A DNA stretch of 64,000 nt from Mycoplasmopsis sturni DSM 22021 (GCF_000701485.1 NZ_JNIZ01000003.1:62001-126000); one strand, 5' to 3'; shown: positions 35,652-48,981, numbered from the stretch's first letter. The notes: generated by a model from the letters alone, not told the origin. Made by a program: numbers and translations.

Positions 35652-37086
35652 AGTAAGCTTTTGCAAAAACAACATAACGGTTAGTTTTGTTAGAACAAGA
35701 AGGGAAAATACAATTATGCTCTTCCTCTGGTTTTTGGAAATTTTTTGGAATACATCTTGTGGTAGCACCTGTTTGTTCTTTGATTTCTTTTTCCATTTGT
35801 TCTGAACAACAAAATGGCGCGATAACGAATTTTTGTTGAGCAATATGTTTCTTGAAGTCATCAAAATTTGTTACAAAAATAGTGTTGTCATCTAATCTTT
35901 GTTTTGCTTGGTTATATAAATTTTCATGGATTTCATCCAATAAAATTCCAACCTTATTTTTTACTTCATCAACAGAAACAAGAATTTTTTCTAATGTATC
36001 ACGTCTAATTAATGTGACCATTCCATGTTCAAGATCTCTAGGACCTACTTCTATTCTTAATGGAACACCTTGGATTTCGCTATTTGAAGCTTTAAATCCA
36101 GGGCTTTTATCTGTACGATCAACTCTTACCCTAAATCTTCTAGATAGTTCACTTTCTAATTTATTAATAGTTTCTTTTACTTTTTCTGACTTATTTCCAA
36201 ATAATTCTAGAATATCAATCTGATTTGGGGCAACCCTTGGAGGAATGATAATTCCCCGATTATCCCCATGAGTCATAATAATAGCACCAATAAGTCTAGT
36301 AGTAATTCCTCATGAAGTTTGATAAACAAATTCTTTTTTATTATCTTTGTTTGTAAACTCAATTTTATAAGGTTTTGAAAAGTTTTGTGCTAAGTAGTGA
36401 CTAGTACCAGCTTGAAGTGCTTTACCATCTTTCATCATTGCTTCAACAGTATAAGTTGAGCATGCACCAGCAAATTTTTCGTAAGGGGTTTTTTTACCCA
36501 AAATAACTGGAATAGCTAGAAAATTCTTTAAAAACTTAGCATAAGTATTGATCATTTTTCTTGTTAATTTACGTGCTTCAAGAGGATCAGAGTGACATGT
36601 ATGACCTTCTTGTCAAAGAAACTCTCTAGTACGTAAAAATGGATTGGTCGTTTTTTCTCAACGTAAAACATTGGCTCATTGATTGAAGACAACAGGTAAA
36701 TCGTTATGTGATTCAATTATTTGTTTGAATAATTCAGCAAAAAGAACTTCTGAAGTAGGACGAATATATAAGCGTTCATGTAATTTATTTTCGCCAACAT
36801 GAGTAACAGTAGCTAACTCTGGATTGAATCCATCTAAATGTTCTTTTTCAATTTGAAATAAACTTTCTGGAATCAAAAGGGGTAAATAAACATTTTGAAC
36901 TCCATTGCTTTGAAGAATCTTATTGAATTCACGCTGAATAATTTCTCAAATTCCATATGAATTAGGAAGATAAATAATTGATCCTTTAGTAGAACCATAC
37001 TTAATTAAATTCCCATTTTTTACAACGTCCGTATATCACTTTGCAAAATCTTGTTCAAGTGGTGTTATCTTATCTAGAGTTTTCAT
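35650..37086 (-). CDS. proS: Prolyl-tRNA synthetase, archaeal/eukaryotic type
   Basis: Class II synthetase of 478 residues. Motif 2 region: LYIRPTSEVLFAELFKQII and TREFLWQEGHTCHS. Motif 3: GIIIPPRVAP region. It lacks the large insertion of the standard bacterial ProRS. It has instead the C-terminal Cys-rich domain (FCCSEQMEKEI, RCIP, NCIFPSCSNKT) and ends in FAKAY with a terminal Tyr, both marks of the archaeal/eukaryotic type. UGA-Trp codons interrupt it. No ribosome-binding site; a TATAAT lies 11 bases before the ATG. Confidence 0.92.
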
Positions 37087-37197
37087 ATTTATTTTTAATT
37101 ATATAAAATTATACAAAAAGTTAATATTTTTATTTTTTTAAGGTGTTTTTTGGCATTATTGTCAAAAAATCAATAAAAAAATCGTCTTTCGACGATA

Positions 37198-37272
37198 TGG
37201 CTGCCCCAGTTAGATTCGAACTAACGCATGGCGGAACCAAAACCCGCTGCCTTACCGCTTGGCTATGGGGCA
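37198..37272 (-). tRNA. tRNA-Gln (anticodon TTG)
   Basis: Acceptor TGCCCCA / TGGGGCA, anticodon loop TTTTGGT (anticodon TTG), GTTCGAATC T-arm and encoded CCA. Expected to be charged through GltX and GatCAB. Confidence 0.94.
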
Positions 37273-37277
37273 AAATA

Positions 37278-37361
37278 TGGTGGGGGGAGAGGGATTCGAA
37301 CCCCCGAATCCTAAGAAAGTGGGTTACAGCCACCCGCATTTGGCCGCTTTGCTATCCCCCC
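37278..37361 (-). tRNA. tRNA-Tyr (anticodon GTA)
   Basis: 84 bases with a long variable arm. Acceptor GGGGGGA / TCCCCCC, anticodon loop CTGTAAC (anticodon GTA), GGTTCGAATCC T-arm and encoded CCA. It lies five bases upstream of tRNA-Gln on the same strand, so the two are co-transcribed. Confidence 0.94.
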
Positions 37362-37576
37362 AAGTTTTGGTTGCTTTAATATTATAGCACTAAAATATAA
37401 TTTTAAAAAATTTTTTTCGCTTAATCTGCAAAGATTTTTGTTTTTAAATGCTTTAGATGCTCAGAGTTTAAATTTTGAATTGACAAAAAGATAGTGTGAT
37501 TGATTTTCTTTATGCACAAATAATTTAGAAGCAATATTTTTATAATGTTTGATTTCAAAGATAAATCAGCAAGAAA

Positions 37577-37599
37577 AAATCCCAATTAGATTGGGATTT
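37577..37599 (-). terminator. Terminator of the P-type ATPase
   Basis: AAATCCCAAT, three-base loop, ATTGGGATTT, then T residues on the minus strand; it overlaps the stop codon. The 37362-37576 gap beyond it is AT-rich and I see no gene in it. Confidence 0.88.
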
Positions 37600-40333
37600 A
37601 AAGTAAGATTTGTTTTTTAAAAATAATATTATTAAATAGTTTTGAAATTTCACTATATAAAGTCATTCCAAAGCCGAAGAAAACCGGTAAACCTCAAAGG
37701 AGTCAACTTGGGCTGTAAATTTCTAAATTGACGTTTCTAAATACCGAATTAAATCCAGGAACATAAGTTGCCAAAATTACACAAACAAGTGAGAATAATG
37801 AAGCAGCTCATACTAAATAATAAGTTTTAAATGAACACGCAAATAAACTTTTCTCACTCATCAAATTAATTGCGTTGATAGAAGTTCCAATTCCTAAGGT
37901 CACAAATGTAGCTGTGGATGTTAATTGTACAAATTCTTTTCCGAAGATACCATTAGCCTTTGCAATTCCACCTACTATTCCGTAAGATAATAAAGCAAAA
38001 ACCGATACCACACTAGAGTGCACAATTAGTTTAAGTCCCATTTTATGAGCAAAAATGCTATCATGCTTATTAAATGGTTTTTGCCCCATGACATCATAAC
38101 CAAGCGGAACAACCCCTAAGGCAATCGCGGGTAATCCATGAGTTAAAAGGTTAATTCATAATAATTGCGAAGCTGAAAGGACTCAAAATTCGGCTCCACC
38201 TATTTCGCTTTGAAAAACAAATCTAAAAACAAAAAGACCAATAAGCATAACAAATAATTCCGATACCGAAGAAACTAGCATATTTAAAATAATAGTTTTA
38301 ATTTTTTCGTATGTTTCTCTTCCGGATTTAACAGCCTTAACTATAGTATTAAAATTATCATCTGTTAGAATAACATCAGCTGCTTGTTTGGACACGTCTG
38401 TTCCAGTTATACCCATTGCACAACCAACATTAGCTGCCTTAAGTGCGGGAGCGTCATTGACACCATCACCGGTCATAGCAACAACTTGATTGTGAAATTG
38501 TCATGCTTTAACAATTCTTAGTTTATCGCTAGGATTTACCCTTGCATAAACAGAAATTTCTTTAACTTTTTCTTGTAATTTTTCATCACTCATTTGAGCT
38601 AATTCTTCACCATTAATTGCTAAGTCACCTTCTTTATAAATTCCAAGATTTGACGCAATTGCTACTGCAGTAGTTAAGTGATCTCCAGTAATCATTACAG
38701 TTTTAATTCCCGCAGAGCTTGCTTGCTCAATTGAGTATTTAACACTTGATCTTGGTGGGTCAATCATTGCAATTAAACCTACAAAAGTCAACTGTTCTTC
38801 ATCCTTAAAATCAATTGTTTTTTGAGTTAATTGAACTTCTTTGGTTGCCAATGCAATCACACGATAAGATTGTGCCGATCACTTTTCATTTAATTCTATG
38901 GCCTCTTTTGGTAAGTTCATAACTCTTTTAAAAATTACATCAGGGGCACCTTTTGTAATCATTAAATTGTGGTTATCCTGTTGCACTAAAACCGACATCA
39001 TTTTACGATCGCTGTCAAAAGGAAGCGACGCCAACTTAGTATTTTTAGCAAAGAAATCTTTTGCAAAAATTTTATTATCGATTCCAAATCTTAAAATACC
39101 GGTTTCAGTAGGATCTCCAACTTCTTGAAATTCTCCATTTTCATCAACATTAACTTCAGCATCGCAGCAAGATACAAAATAAGATAGACCTTTTGATTGA
39201 CTAAAATCCTGAGGATTGCTTTGATTTGATTCGAAAAACTCAACCACTTTCATTTTGTTTTCTGTCAATGTACCGGTTTTATCGGTACAAATAATTTGTG
39301 TTGAACCTAAAGTTTCAATTGATTGAAATGCTTTGATAATTGCGTGCTCTTTGGTCATTGCCGAAACACCAAAAGCAAGCAAGACAGTTGTAAAAGTAAT
39401 TAAACCTTCTGGGATAGCAGCTACAGCAAGAGAAATCCCTATCACAAAAGCCGATGAATAAATTTGCGGGTCGTTTCATGAATTAGAAAAGGTCCCATTA
39501 AGTACAACTTGTAAAATTGTTGTTACAAACAGTAAAATAATTCCGCTAATTCCAAAAATTTTACTTAACTTATTAAGTTTAATTTGGAGTGGTGTTAAAG
39601 GTAATTCTTGTTCAAGAATAAGTTGATTAATTTTTCCAATTTCAGTTTGTTGCGCTATTTTAGTTACTATAGCTACACCCCTACCATTGGTTACGTAAGT
39701 ACCTGAAAAAAGAGTATTAAGCTGGTCCCCAAGTGGCTTATCACTTAAATCTTGGTCAAGCACTTTTTTTGATACCGCAAGCGCTTCTCCAGTTAATACT
39801 GATTCAACAACATTTAAATTAAATGCTTGTAATAATTTAGCATCGGCAGCGATATAATCACCAGCTTCAACGACAATAATATCTCCAATAGTTAGCTGAC
39901 GAGAAGGAATTAATAGCATCTTTCCTTCACGAATAACTTTTGCATTTAATTCATTATTTTTTTCCAGCGCTTTAACAGCTAAATTAGACTTATATTCTTG
40001 GTATGTTCCTAACATACTATTTAAAGCAACTACAATTAAAATAATAATTGGTTCAATGTATCCTACCACAATTTCTGAGGTAGCAAATTCATAAGCCGCA
40101 TCACTAGAAGCCTTTTGAATTGCGTGGACATGCTCATAGATTGCTACTCCAAAAGAAACTAGTGCAGCAATTAAGAGCAAAATAATCATAAAGTCTTTAA
40201 ATTGAGCAAAAAATGATTTGTATCAACTAAATTTTTCACCATGTTTTAGTTCATTTAAACCGAATTTTGCTTGACGTTCTTTAACTTGTTCAAGAGTCAG
40301 GCCTTGCTCAATATCAGTATTTAAAAACTCCAT
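37598..40333 (-). CDS. Cation-translocating P-type ATPase, calcium-type (P2A)
   Basis: Membrane pump of 911 residues. The phosphorylated Asp351 is in [11 protein letters not shown]. The actuator loop is [12 protein letters not shown], the nucleotide/hinge motif is [13 protein letters not shown], and TM4 carries AAIPEG (Pro308), typical of Ca-ATPases. Hydrophobic pairs near 45-90 and 250-320, plus about six C-terminal segments, give the ten-helix layout. It probably exports Ca; the ion is inferred from the PEG motif and general likeness. GGAGGAG precedes the ATG. It is continuous through UGA-Trp codons. Confidence 0.88.
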
Positions 40334-40468
40334 TGTTAAACTCCTCCTTTAAAAAGTTATTAAATTATACAAGATTATTAAATTGATTAATTTCTCACCT
40401 TATGGATTTGAATTTTTTTAACTTTCTTTAAATGGCTGTTTTTAGAGAAAAAGAAATGGATAAAAATA

Positions 40469-40491
40469 AAAACCAGCTAGAAGCCGGTTTT
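40469..40491 (-). terminator. Terminator of enolase
   Basis: On the minus strand AAAACCGGCT, TCT, AGCTGGTTTT (one G-U pair) followed by T residues, seven bases past the eno stop. Confidence 0.8.
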
Positions 40492-40497
40492 TATTAA

Positions 40498-41865
<1,368 letters not shown>

Positions 41866-41896
41866 AATATTCTCCTCAAATGCAATATTTTTCATT

Positions 41897-41902
41897 ATTA
41901 TA
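41897..41902 (-). promoter_or_regulatory. Predicted -10 box of eno
   Basis: TATAAT about 31 bases before the ATG. An inverted repeat CAATTTTT-N6-AAAAATTG at 41915-41936 sits between the eno and prfA promoters. Confidence 0.55.
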
Positions 41903-41988
41903 GTACAAAAAAAGCAATTTTTTATTTGAAAAATTGTGTCTTTTTTTTATTTGTGTAAACCTTAACATAAATGATATTTACAATATGG

Positions 41989-41994
41989 TAAAAT
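41989..41994 (+). promoter_or_regulatory. Predicted extended -10 of prfA
   Basis: TGG-TAAAAT, nine bases before the prfA ATG; no ribosome-binding site, so the leader would be only two or three bases. Confidence 0.5.
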
Positions 41995-42003
41995 AAAATA
42001 ACT

Positions 42004-43080
42004 ATGGAAAACACAATGTATAACTCATTAATGCAAATCAAACAAAAACACGATGAACTTGAGGCGCAATTAGCAACTCCAGAAGTTGCCGCTGACATCA
42101 AAAAATACACACAAATTTCGCGTGAAATAAATAATGTCGTTGATATTGTAGCTGCATTTAATCAATATTTAGAAGCTGAAAGTAACCTTAAAAATGCAAA
42201 AGAAATGCTTCAAGAAAAAGACGAAGAAATCATCATGCTTGCTAAATCTGAAATTAGCGAAGCAGAAAGCAAAATGGATCGGTTAACTGAAGAATTAAAA
42301 ATTTTAATTTTACCTAAAGACGAAAATGATAACCGAGATGTTATTGTAGAAATTCGTGGGGCTGCCGGCGGAGATGAAGCAAACATTTTTGCTGGTGATT
42401 TATTCAGAATGTACACAAAATATTGTGCTTCAAATGATATGAAAACTACAATTCTTGAAACTTCTCCATCTGAATCTGGTGGATTTACCTTAATAACTTT
42501 TTCAGTTAAGGGAAACAAGCCATACTCAAAACTTAAATTTGAATCAGGTGTACACCGTGTACAAAGAGTTCCTGTCACAGAAACTAAGGGAAGAGTTCAT
42601 ACCTCAACCGCTACCGTAACTGTTATGCCTGAAATTGACGATGATATCGAAATAGAAGTAAAAGCAGAAGACATTCGTATTGACGTTTTCCGCTCAAGTG
42701 GAAATGGTGGTCAATCAGTTAACACTACTGATAGTGCAGTTAGAATTACTCACTTTCCTACAAACATCGTAGTTTCTTGTCAAGAAGGAAAAAGCCAAAT
42801 TCAAAACAAAGAAATTGCAATGAGAATTCTTAAATCAAAACTTTATGATCTTGAACTAAAGAAAAAACAAGAAGAAGAATCAATGTATCGTAAATTAGCT
42901 GGTTCAGGAGCTCGTAGCGAAAAAATCAGAACTTATAATTATCCTCAAGATCGTGTAACAGACCACCGTATTAGTTTCTCAACTTCTCTTTCACCAATTA
43001 TGGAAGGTAAGCTAAACCCAATTATCGATGCTCTTTTAGCAGAAGAACAAAACGAAAAAATCAAAGAAGCCGGATTATAG
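42004..43080 (+). CDS. prfA: Peptide chain release factor 1
   Basis: Protein of 358 residues. The GGQ loop at 235-237 ([20 protein letters not shown]) triggers peptide release. The codon-recognition tripeptide region reads [14 protein letters not shown] (PVT, a PxT as expected for RF1). RF1 reads UAA and UAG; no RF2 gene is in the window, in line with UGA being sense. The TAG stop overlaps the GTG start of prmC. Confidence 0.96.
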   Translation: MENTMYNSLMQIKQKHDELEAQLATPEVAADIKKYTQISREINNVVDIVAAFNQYLEAESNLKNAKEMLQEKDEEIIMLAKSEISEAESKMDRLTEELKILILPKDENDNRDVIVEIRGAAGGDEANIFAGDLFRMYTKYCASNDMKTTILETSPSESGGFTLITFSVKGNKPYSKLKFESGVHRVQRVPVTETKGRVHTSTATVTVMPEIDDDIEIEVKAEDIRIDVFRSSGNGGQSVNTTDSAVRITHFPTNIVVSCQEGKSQIQNKEIAMRILKSKLYDLELKKKQEEESMYRKLAGSGARSEKIRTYNYPQDRVTDHRISFSTSLSPIMEGKLNPIIDALLAEEQNEKIKEAGL

Positions 43081-43790
43081 TGCCCACAATTGAAGATTTA
43101 TTACTTGAAAAAAGAAGATATGGTTTAAAACAAGAAGTTTCTGATTTAGAAAAAAAACAACTACAGCAAGGAATACCTGTACAAAAAATTATAGGATATG
43201 TAGACTTAGCTAATGTTCGAATTGACGTTAATTATGATGTTTTAATTCCTCGATACGAAACTGAAGAATTAGTTTATTTGGTTATTGAACACCTTAAAAA
43301 AAGTAAGCAAACTAGTGTTTTAGATTTATGCTCTGGTAGCGGATTTATTGGAATTGCTATAAAATATAATTTACCAAATCTATCGGTAATTGCGTCGGAT
43401 ATTTCCAAACAAGCTATTTTAGCTACATCTAATAATGCCGACCTTAATGATGTTAAAATTGATGTAATCCATTCAGATTTATTTACAAATATCAATCAAA
43501 AATTTGATGTAATTGTATCAAATCCTCCATACATTTCTCACCAAGAAAAACTATCACCAAGTGTATTAAATTTTGAACCGCATCTTGCTTTGTTTGCTAA
43601 CCAAGATGGTTTAGAATTTTACCTAAAAATTATTCAGCAGGCTCCAAATTTTCTTAATCCTGGTGGAACAATCTTTTTTGAAATCAACCCATTTCACTTA
43701 GATTTTTGAACAAATTTGCAAAAAGAATATCAAATCAAAATATACAATGATATTTCTCAAAAACCACGATTTGTCAAAATACAATTTTAA
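43080..43790 (+). CDS. prmC: Release factor glutamine methyltransferase
   Basis: Protein of 236 residues that methylates the GGQ glutamine of RF1. Motif I is LDLCSGSGFIGIAI and the catalytic NPPY is VSNPPYISHQE. The N-terminal helical domain is short compared with the usual 280 residues. GTG start within the prfA stop (TAGTG) gives tight coupling of enzyme and substrate. The C-terminus passes one UGA-Trp to TAA at 43788. Confidence 0.92.
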
Positions 43791-43816
43791 AAGCATAGCT
43801 ATTAAGCTATGCTTTT
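43789..43816. terminator. Bidirectional terminator between prmC and rsmI
   Basis: AAAAGCATAGCT, loop ATTA, AGCTATGCTTTT, a perfect 12-base stem between convergent genes. Confidence 0.92.
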
Positions 43817-44532
43817 TATTTGCCTCTTAAATGAGCGTATTTGTTTGTCTTTTCTTTTTTTGGTTTACTAAGATGTAACACCATAGTAAATTCGCCTTTA
43901 ATTAAATTTTCTAATTTTAAAGTTGTTAAGATTTCTTTTGCCGTTCCAAAAAATCAGCGTTCATATACTTTAGTTAACTCTTTAACTAAGCAAATTTTTT
44001 CTAAACCACCAAAAACTTGATCAATATCTTCTAAAGATTTTTTCAGCTTGTGAGGCGAAACATAAAAAACATAAGTTCCAAAATCAAGATTCTTAAGTTG
44101 AGATTGCCTTTGAGAACTTTTATCTTTTAGAAAACCTAAAAAAGTAAATTCATTTGAAAAACCTGCCCCTACAAAAGCAGTAATTGAAGCACTTACACCG
44201 GGGATAATTTCAATGTCAAAGTTATGCTCTCGTGCTTGTTTAATTAGCTCAAATCCAGGATCAGAAACGGCAGGCATCCCTGCATCTGAAACTAATCCAA
44301 TATTTTGGCCTTGTTCAAGTAGTTGCAAAATTCCCTTGGTACTTTGTTTTTCAGTGAAGTTATTATAAGTAATTAAACGCTTGTTTTCGATTCCAAAATG
44401 AGCAAGTAATTTAGTAGTGACTCTAGTATCTTCGCAAGCTAACACGTCTACTTCTTTTAAAGTTCTTAAAGCTCTAAAAGTAATGTCTTCTAAATTACCA
44501 ATAGGGGTGCCAATAATAAATAATTTACTCAT
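43816..44532 (-). CDS. rsmI: 16S rRNA (cytidine-2'-O-)-methyltransferase
   Basis: Protein of 238 residues of the tetrapyrrole-methylase fold that modifies C1402 of 16S rRNA. FIIGTPIGNLEDITFRAL, then LACEDTRVT, and GLVSDAGMPAVSDPG are RsmI signatures. The last 46 residues follow a UGA-Trp. It starts within the end of holB (8-base overlap). Confidence 0.93.
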
Positions 44533-45442
44533 AATACCTCATAATGTCAATTAAAAATGTTTCTTTTTGCAAAGCAAAGTTCTTATCACTATAAATTGCT
44601 CAACTAAAATTTTGAATTAGTTCCTTTGCAAAAGCTAATCTAGGATGGAAGGATAAAACTTTTTGACTTAATTTTCTTACTTTTTTAATTCAAGAAAAGT
44701 CAGGCTTAATATCTTGAAGACCTAATGTTAATAAATGTGATAAGCAATTTAAAATAAAAAACGTTTGTTCAAGTTTTTTCTTATCTAAATTTTTAACCAA
44801 AAACAAATATAATCAATACTTATTTTGCAAGGATTGCTCAAATGCTTGAATCATTTTTTGTAAAAGCTCAAAATTTTTATCGTTATTAAGCTTTTTGACT
44901 TGGATTACACTAGGATAAAAATAACTTAATAACTCACTAAATTCGGTTAATTCATTGTCTTTTTGCAATTGCTGATAAATTTCTTTTTGATGGTCATTAG
45001 CAATATTAACTACAAAAGATCTTGAAATGATAGTCGTTAAGAGTTGGGAAATATTATTAGTTGTTAAAATAATAACAACATTATCTTTAGGTTCTTCTAT
45101 TGATTTTAAAATCGAATTTAATCCATTTAATGAGCAATTCTCGATGTTTTTGATAATAACAAAAAGTTTTTTAGGTGCCACATTGATTAAATCAGCTCGT
45201 TCAAAGATTTCTTCTAATTCTTCTTTGCTAATACTTTGATTTTGTTTATCCAAAAAAAGTACATTATGAAAATTATGTCATTGAAAGCTGTCTTGAATTT
45301 CTTGGCCATCTAAGATTCCAAAAACTGTCTTTAAATCGTTTTCCAAGTCATAATTTAAAGAAGCACTGAAAAGATAAAGGTGCGCTATAGTACCTTTATC
45401 TTTTTGATTTTGAAACATTTGTAATTGTTTACTTGAAAGCAT
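44525..45442 (-). CDS. holB: DNA polymerase III delta' subunit
   Basis: Divergent clamp-loader subunit of 305 residues. The AAA+ core retains IKNIENCSLNGLNSILKSIE, followed by EEPKDNVVIILTTNN and ISRS (sensor 1 and the SRC-like motif), but no Walker A, as expected for delta'. The position in the dnaX-ybaB-recR-tmk operon supports the call. It overlaps tmk by 14 bases. The frame uses several UGA-Trp codons. Confidence 0.82.
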
Positions 45443-46085
45443 TTTGGCTTAAATAATCTTTCATTAATTGGTGATTTAAAAGTTTTTCTTTAACTTCTTC
45501 AAAAACTTGTTCCTCACTTTTTGAGGCATCTATAATTAAAAATCTTTCAGGTGTTTCTTTAATTAATTCTCTGTAACCGTTATACACTTTGTGATGAAAA
45601 TCAATTTGTTCTTGTTCCATTCGATCAACAATTAAACGTGATTGATTTCGTCTTTGTTGTGCTTCTTCGGGTGTAAGATCAAAAAAGATCGTTAAATTTG
45701 GAATTGCGCCATCAATAACTAATTCAGTTAAAGTTTTGACATATTGATATCCTAAATTTCTCGCAAAACCTTGGTAAGCATAAAAACTATCAATATAACG
45801 ATCACAAAAAACTAATTTGTGTTCTTTAAGTGCTGGCCAAACAACTTTTTCCAAATGGATTCTTCGACTCGTAGAATAAAGCATGGCTTCGGCCACAGGA
45901 GAAAGATCATTAGCAGAATCAAGAATAATTTCACGAATTTTTTCTGCTTCTTTTAGATCTTTGCCACCTGGCTCTCTAGTTAAGATTAAATTTAAATGAG
46001 GGAATTTTTCATTAAGAAAATTAACTAGTTTATTTAAAACTGTGGTTTTACCACTTCCATCTAGACCTTCAACAGTAATGAACAT
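45429..46085 (-). CDS. tmk: Thymidylate kinase
   Basis: Protein of 218 residues that phosphorylates dTMP. P-loop VEGLDGSGKTT near residue 6, TREPGG, and the DRY motif CDRYIDSFYAYQG are visible, with a basic LID region rich in Arg. AAGGAG precedes the ATG, 12 bases after recR. Confidence 0.96.
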   Translation of the reverse strand: MFITVEGLDGSGKTTVLNKLVNFLNEKFPHLNLILTREPGGKDLKEAEKIREIILDSANDLSPVAEAMLYSTSRRIHLEKVVWPALKEHKLVFCDRYIDSFYAYQGFARNLGYQYVKTLTELVIDGAIPNLTIFFDLTPEEAQQRRNQSRLIVDRMEQEQIDFHHKVYNGYRELIKETPERFLIIDASKSEEQVFEEVKEKLLNHQLMKDYLSQNAFK

Positions 46086-46097
46086 AGAAACTCCTTA

Positions 46098-46682
46098 TTA
46101 TTTTTGTCTATTTTTAATTGAAAATTTCAATGTAGTTGCGTCAACAAAATCTATTGATGCACCAACAGGGACTCCTATTGCCATTTGAGAAACATTTAAT
46201 CCTATTTTGCTTAATTCTTTTTTAATAATAATATTGGTCATTTCTCCATGTAGGGTTGGCGAAATACCCAAAATAATTTCATCAAAGTTTTGGGCGTATT
46301 CCTTAAGTTTTTCAATTTCATACATAACAAGATCAAGCATACTCTCGTTTTTTAGTAAAAATTCAAAAGTATAATATTTTCCTTTGTATGATTCGGTTTT
46401 CTCGATTTTATCAATCATTGAAAAATGCTCCACAATAAGTAAGGTATTTTCTCTTTTAGGATCATTGCAGTAACGACAAGAATTAATTTCGCTTGGAGCT
46501 TGACAAATAGGGCAAAAAGTAATTTTTTCTTTTAATTTTTTAAAAGAATTAGCCAATAAAGCAACCTTTTGATAGTCATTATTTAGGATTCATAAGACAA
46601 TCTTTTCGGCTTGCTTTTTACTTACGCTAGGTAATTTACGAATTTCAATAATAAATTCGTTAATTGCATCTGTATCAAACAT
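46098..46682 (-). CDS. recR: Recombination protein RecR
   Basis: Protein of 194 residues. N-terminal helix-hairpin-helix IRKLPSVSKKQAEKIV, a zinc site CPICQAPSEINSCRYC and a Toprim domain (TLLIVEHFSMIDKIEKTESY) are in order, ending in GVPVGASIDFVDATTL (usual GVPVGGDLEYAD). The first 42 residues are joined through UGA-Trp. The start overlaps the ybaB stop by one base. Confidence 0.92.
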
Positions 46683-46969
46683 TAAAATGGCATTCCGCCT
46701 GGCATTTTAGGAGCAATCTCTTCTGAAGCAGCTTCGACTTTTTCGATTGCTTCATTTAATGCTAAAACAAGTAAGTCTTCTAGAATATCTTTATCTTCAG
46801 GATCTACTAAAAACTCATCAATTTTAATTGATTCAAGTTTGTAATTCCCTTTCATAGCCACTGTTACACCTTGTTTTTCAACAGTAAAAGTGGTTTCGTT
46901 TAATTGTTGTTGTTTTTTTTCTAACTCTGATTGCATTTTTTTAATTTGTTTTAAAAATTCGTTGTTCAT
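46682..46969 (-). CDS. YbaB/EbfC-type nucleoid-associated protein
   Basis: Protein of 95 residues with a long N-terminal helix (KKMQSELEKKQQQLNE), the strand pair VAMKGNYKLESIKIDE and a C-terminal helix ending in PKMPGGMPF. It is the standard neighbour of dnaX and recR. It binds DNA as a dimer. Confidence 0.9.
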   Translation of the reverse strand: MNNEFLKQIKKMQSELEKKQQQLNETTFTVEKQGVTVAMKGNYKLESIKIDEFLVDPEDKDILEDLLVLALNEAIEKVEAASEEIAPKMPGGMPF

Positions 46970-46970
46970 A

Positions 46971-48887
46971 TTATTTTCCTCTTTTCATTAATTTTTGAAC
47001 TGCGGGTCCAAAAAACTTTCCAATCTGTTCTGGAAGTGGTTTATCTTCTAGTCGATTAGTAAAATAAGTTTTTAGTGGAATTGGTTGAAGATCTCCTAAC
47101 TCAAAGTTATGAGTTTTTTGCTGATTATGTAGTTCTTGAATATTTTTTGACTGTTCTTTATTAACTATATAAATGTGCAAGTAATTGTTGAATACTTTTT
47201 TAATATATTCTTGAAAATCTTGATCATCTTTAATTTTTTCAAGTTCCTTAATAATGTTTTCATCATCAGATGTACATAAAAGTCAAGTATTAGAAGATAA
47301 TAAAATTTTAATTTTACTTAATATATTAACTCACTCGGTGTTTGCAAAATTATCTGATTCTGCCTCTGAATCACGTAATTTTATAAAAAAGCGAGTTGTA
47401 TTTGGTTGAATATTCTTTTGAACAATATGAAGAAGGTTTACCAATTCTTGTGTTGAGTGTTCTTTTTTAATGCTTTTTTGTTGTTCTTTTTGAATTTCAA
47501 TATCAAACACTTTTGTTTCTTCATCTAAATTTACCGATATTTCTGAGTTGTCAAAATCATTAATATCATCTAAAATCTCTTGCTCTATAAAATGATTTGT
47601 TTTGGTTTCATTTGCCAATTCTTTTTCAAATAAAGAACTATTGTTATTTATATTTTCATTTAATTGAGAGCTTATTGGGCGTCACTCTTGTTTAACTTTT
47701 TCAAAGATTCCAAAACTATGTAGAGGATTTTCTTCGGGCACTTCATTTTCAGGCATGACTTCTAGTTTTTCCCCTGTACTATTTTTTTCTTTTACTTGTT
47801 CGTTTTTTTCTAACTGATGATTAAATTCAAAGTTGCTAATTTTTAAAATACTCATTTCAATTAACTCTCAGCCATTATCTGAACGTAAAATGTTTCCAAG
47901 TAAAGCATTAAATTCTTCAAGAACTTGAATTGCAAAATCACTATTGATCATTAATTGATTTACTTCTTCAAGGTCTAATCATTGAAGGAAGTCTTTGTTT
48001 AATGTTTTTTGATATACAAGTCACTCTTTGACAAGATTTAAAAAACTTAAAGCAAATTGGTAGGCGTCAATTCCGGCGTTTTTAAATTTATAAACCAATT
48101 TCAACACCTGTTGTATATCTTTGTTAAAAAGTTCATTAACTAAATTAATTACTTGTTCATTAGATGCTATGCCAAAGTTTGATTCAATTACATTTAAATT
48201 GATTTTTGCTTGTCCCAAAGCAGCGCATTGGTCCGAAATTGATAAAGCATCTCTCATTCCACCGTTTGCTAGTCGAGCAATTAATCTTAATGAATTATAA
48301 TCATATTCAATTCCTTCAAGTTTTAAAATGTTACTTAAATGCTGAATAATTAATTCATTACTTAATAAGGTGAAATTAAATCTTTGTAAACGTGAAAGAA
48401 TTGTTAAAGGAATTTTTTGTGGATCGGTAGTAGCAAAAATAAATAATGCATGTTTAGGTGGTTCTTCAAGCGTTTTTAAAAAAGCATTAAAAGCACTTTT
48501 GGTCAACATATGCACTTCATCGATAATATAAATTTTATACCGTCCATAAATTGGTACCTGTTCAATTTTTTCTTTTAAAAAACGAATATCATCAACTCCA
48601 TTATTTGATGCTGCATCCATTTCAATAATATCAATTGATTGTCCTATTTGACTGACACAATTTGCACATGCTTGTGCTAAATCTTCTGAGTGAGTGCAAT
48701 TTAAAACATTAGCAAAAATATTAGCTATTGAAGTTTTTCCAGAGCCTTTGGGACCACTAAAAAGATATGCATGCCCAATTTTACAGCTTCTAAGAATATT
48801 TTGCAAGGTTTGCACAACATGTTCTTGACCAATAACTTGCTCAAATGATGTAGGGCGATATTTTCTATATAATGCTTTGTAACTCAT
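46971..48887 (-). CDS. dnaX: DNA polymerase III subunit gamma/tau
   Basis: Clamp-loader ATPase of 638 residues. Walker A is GPKGSGKTS (45-53). A four-Cys zinc module (NCTHSEDLAQACANC) follows, then the DEVHMLTKSAFNAFLKTLEE Walker B region and the sensor segment FIFATTDPQKIP. Residues beyond about 300 form a low-complexity Glu/Gln/Asn-rich tau-like tail. I see no frameshift signal for a shorter gamma form. AAGAGGT precedes the ATG, and TATAAT lies at 48906-48911. It ends one base before ybaB. Confidence 0.93.
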
Positions 48888-48981
48888 AAGACCTCTTGTT
48901 TTTTAATTATATTTTATAATACTAAAACTACTAAAAATTTTCATAAAAATCAGCCGCTCTCTTTTGTAATATATTTTGTAA

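Noticed and set aside
37143-37379. Open frame across the tRNA-Gln and tRNA-Tyr genes
   Set aside because: It is simply the reverse complement of two intact tRNAs.
41915-41936. CAATTTTT-N6-AAAAATTG as a terminator
   Set aside because: It lies between two divergent promoters (eno and prfA), where no transcript should end; at most it is an operator or chance AT-rich dyad.
46971-48887. Programmed frameshift in dnaX giving a gamma form
   Set aside because: I saw no A AAA AAG-type slippery site with a following stop in the shifted frame at the end of the ATPase region, so only the full-length product is supported.
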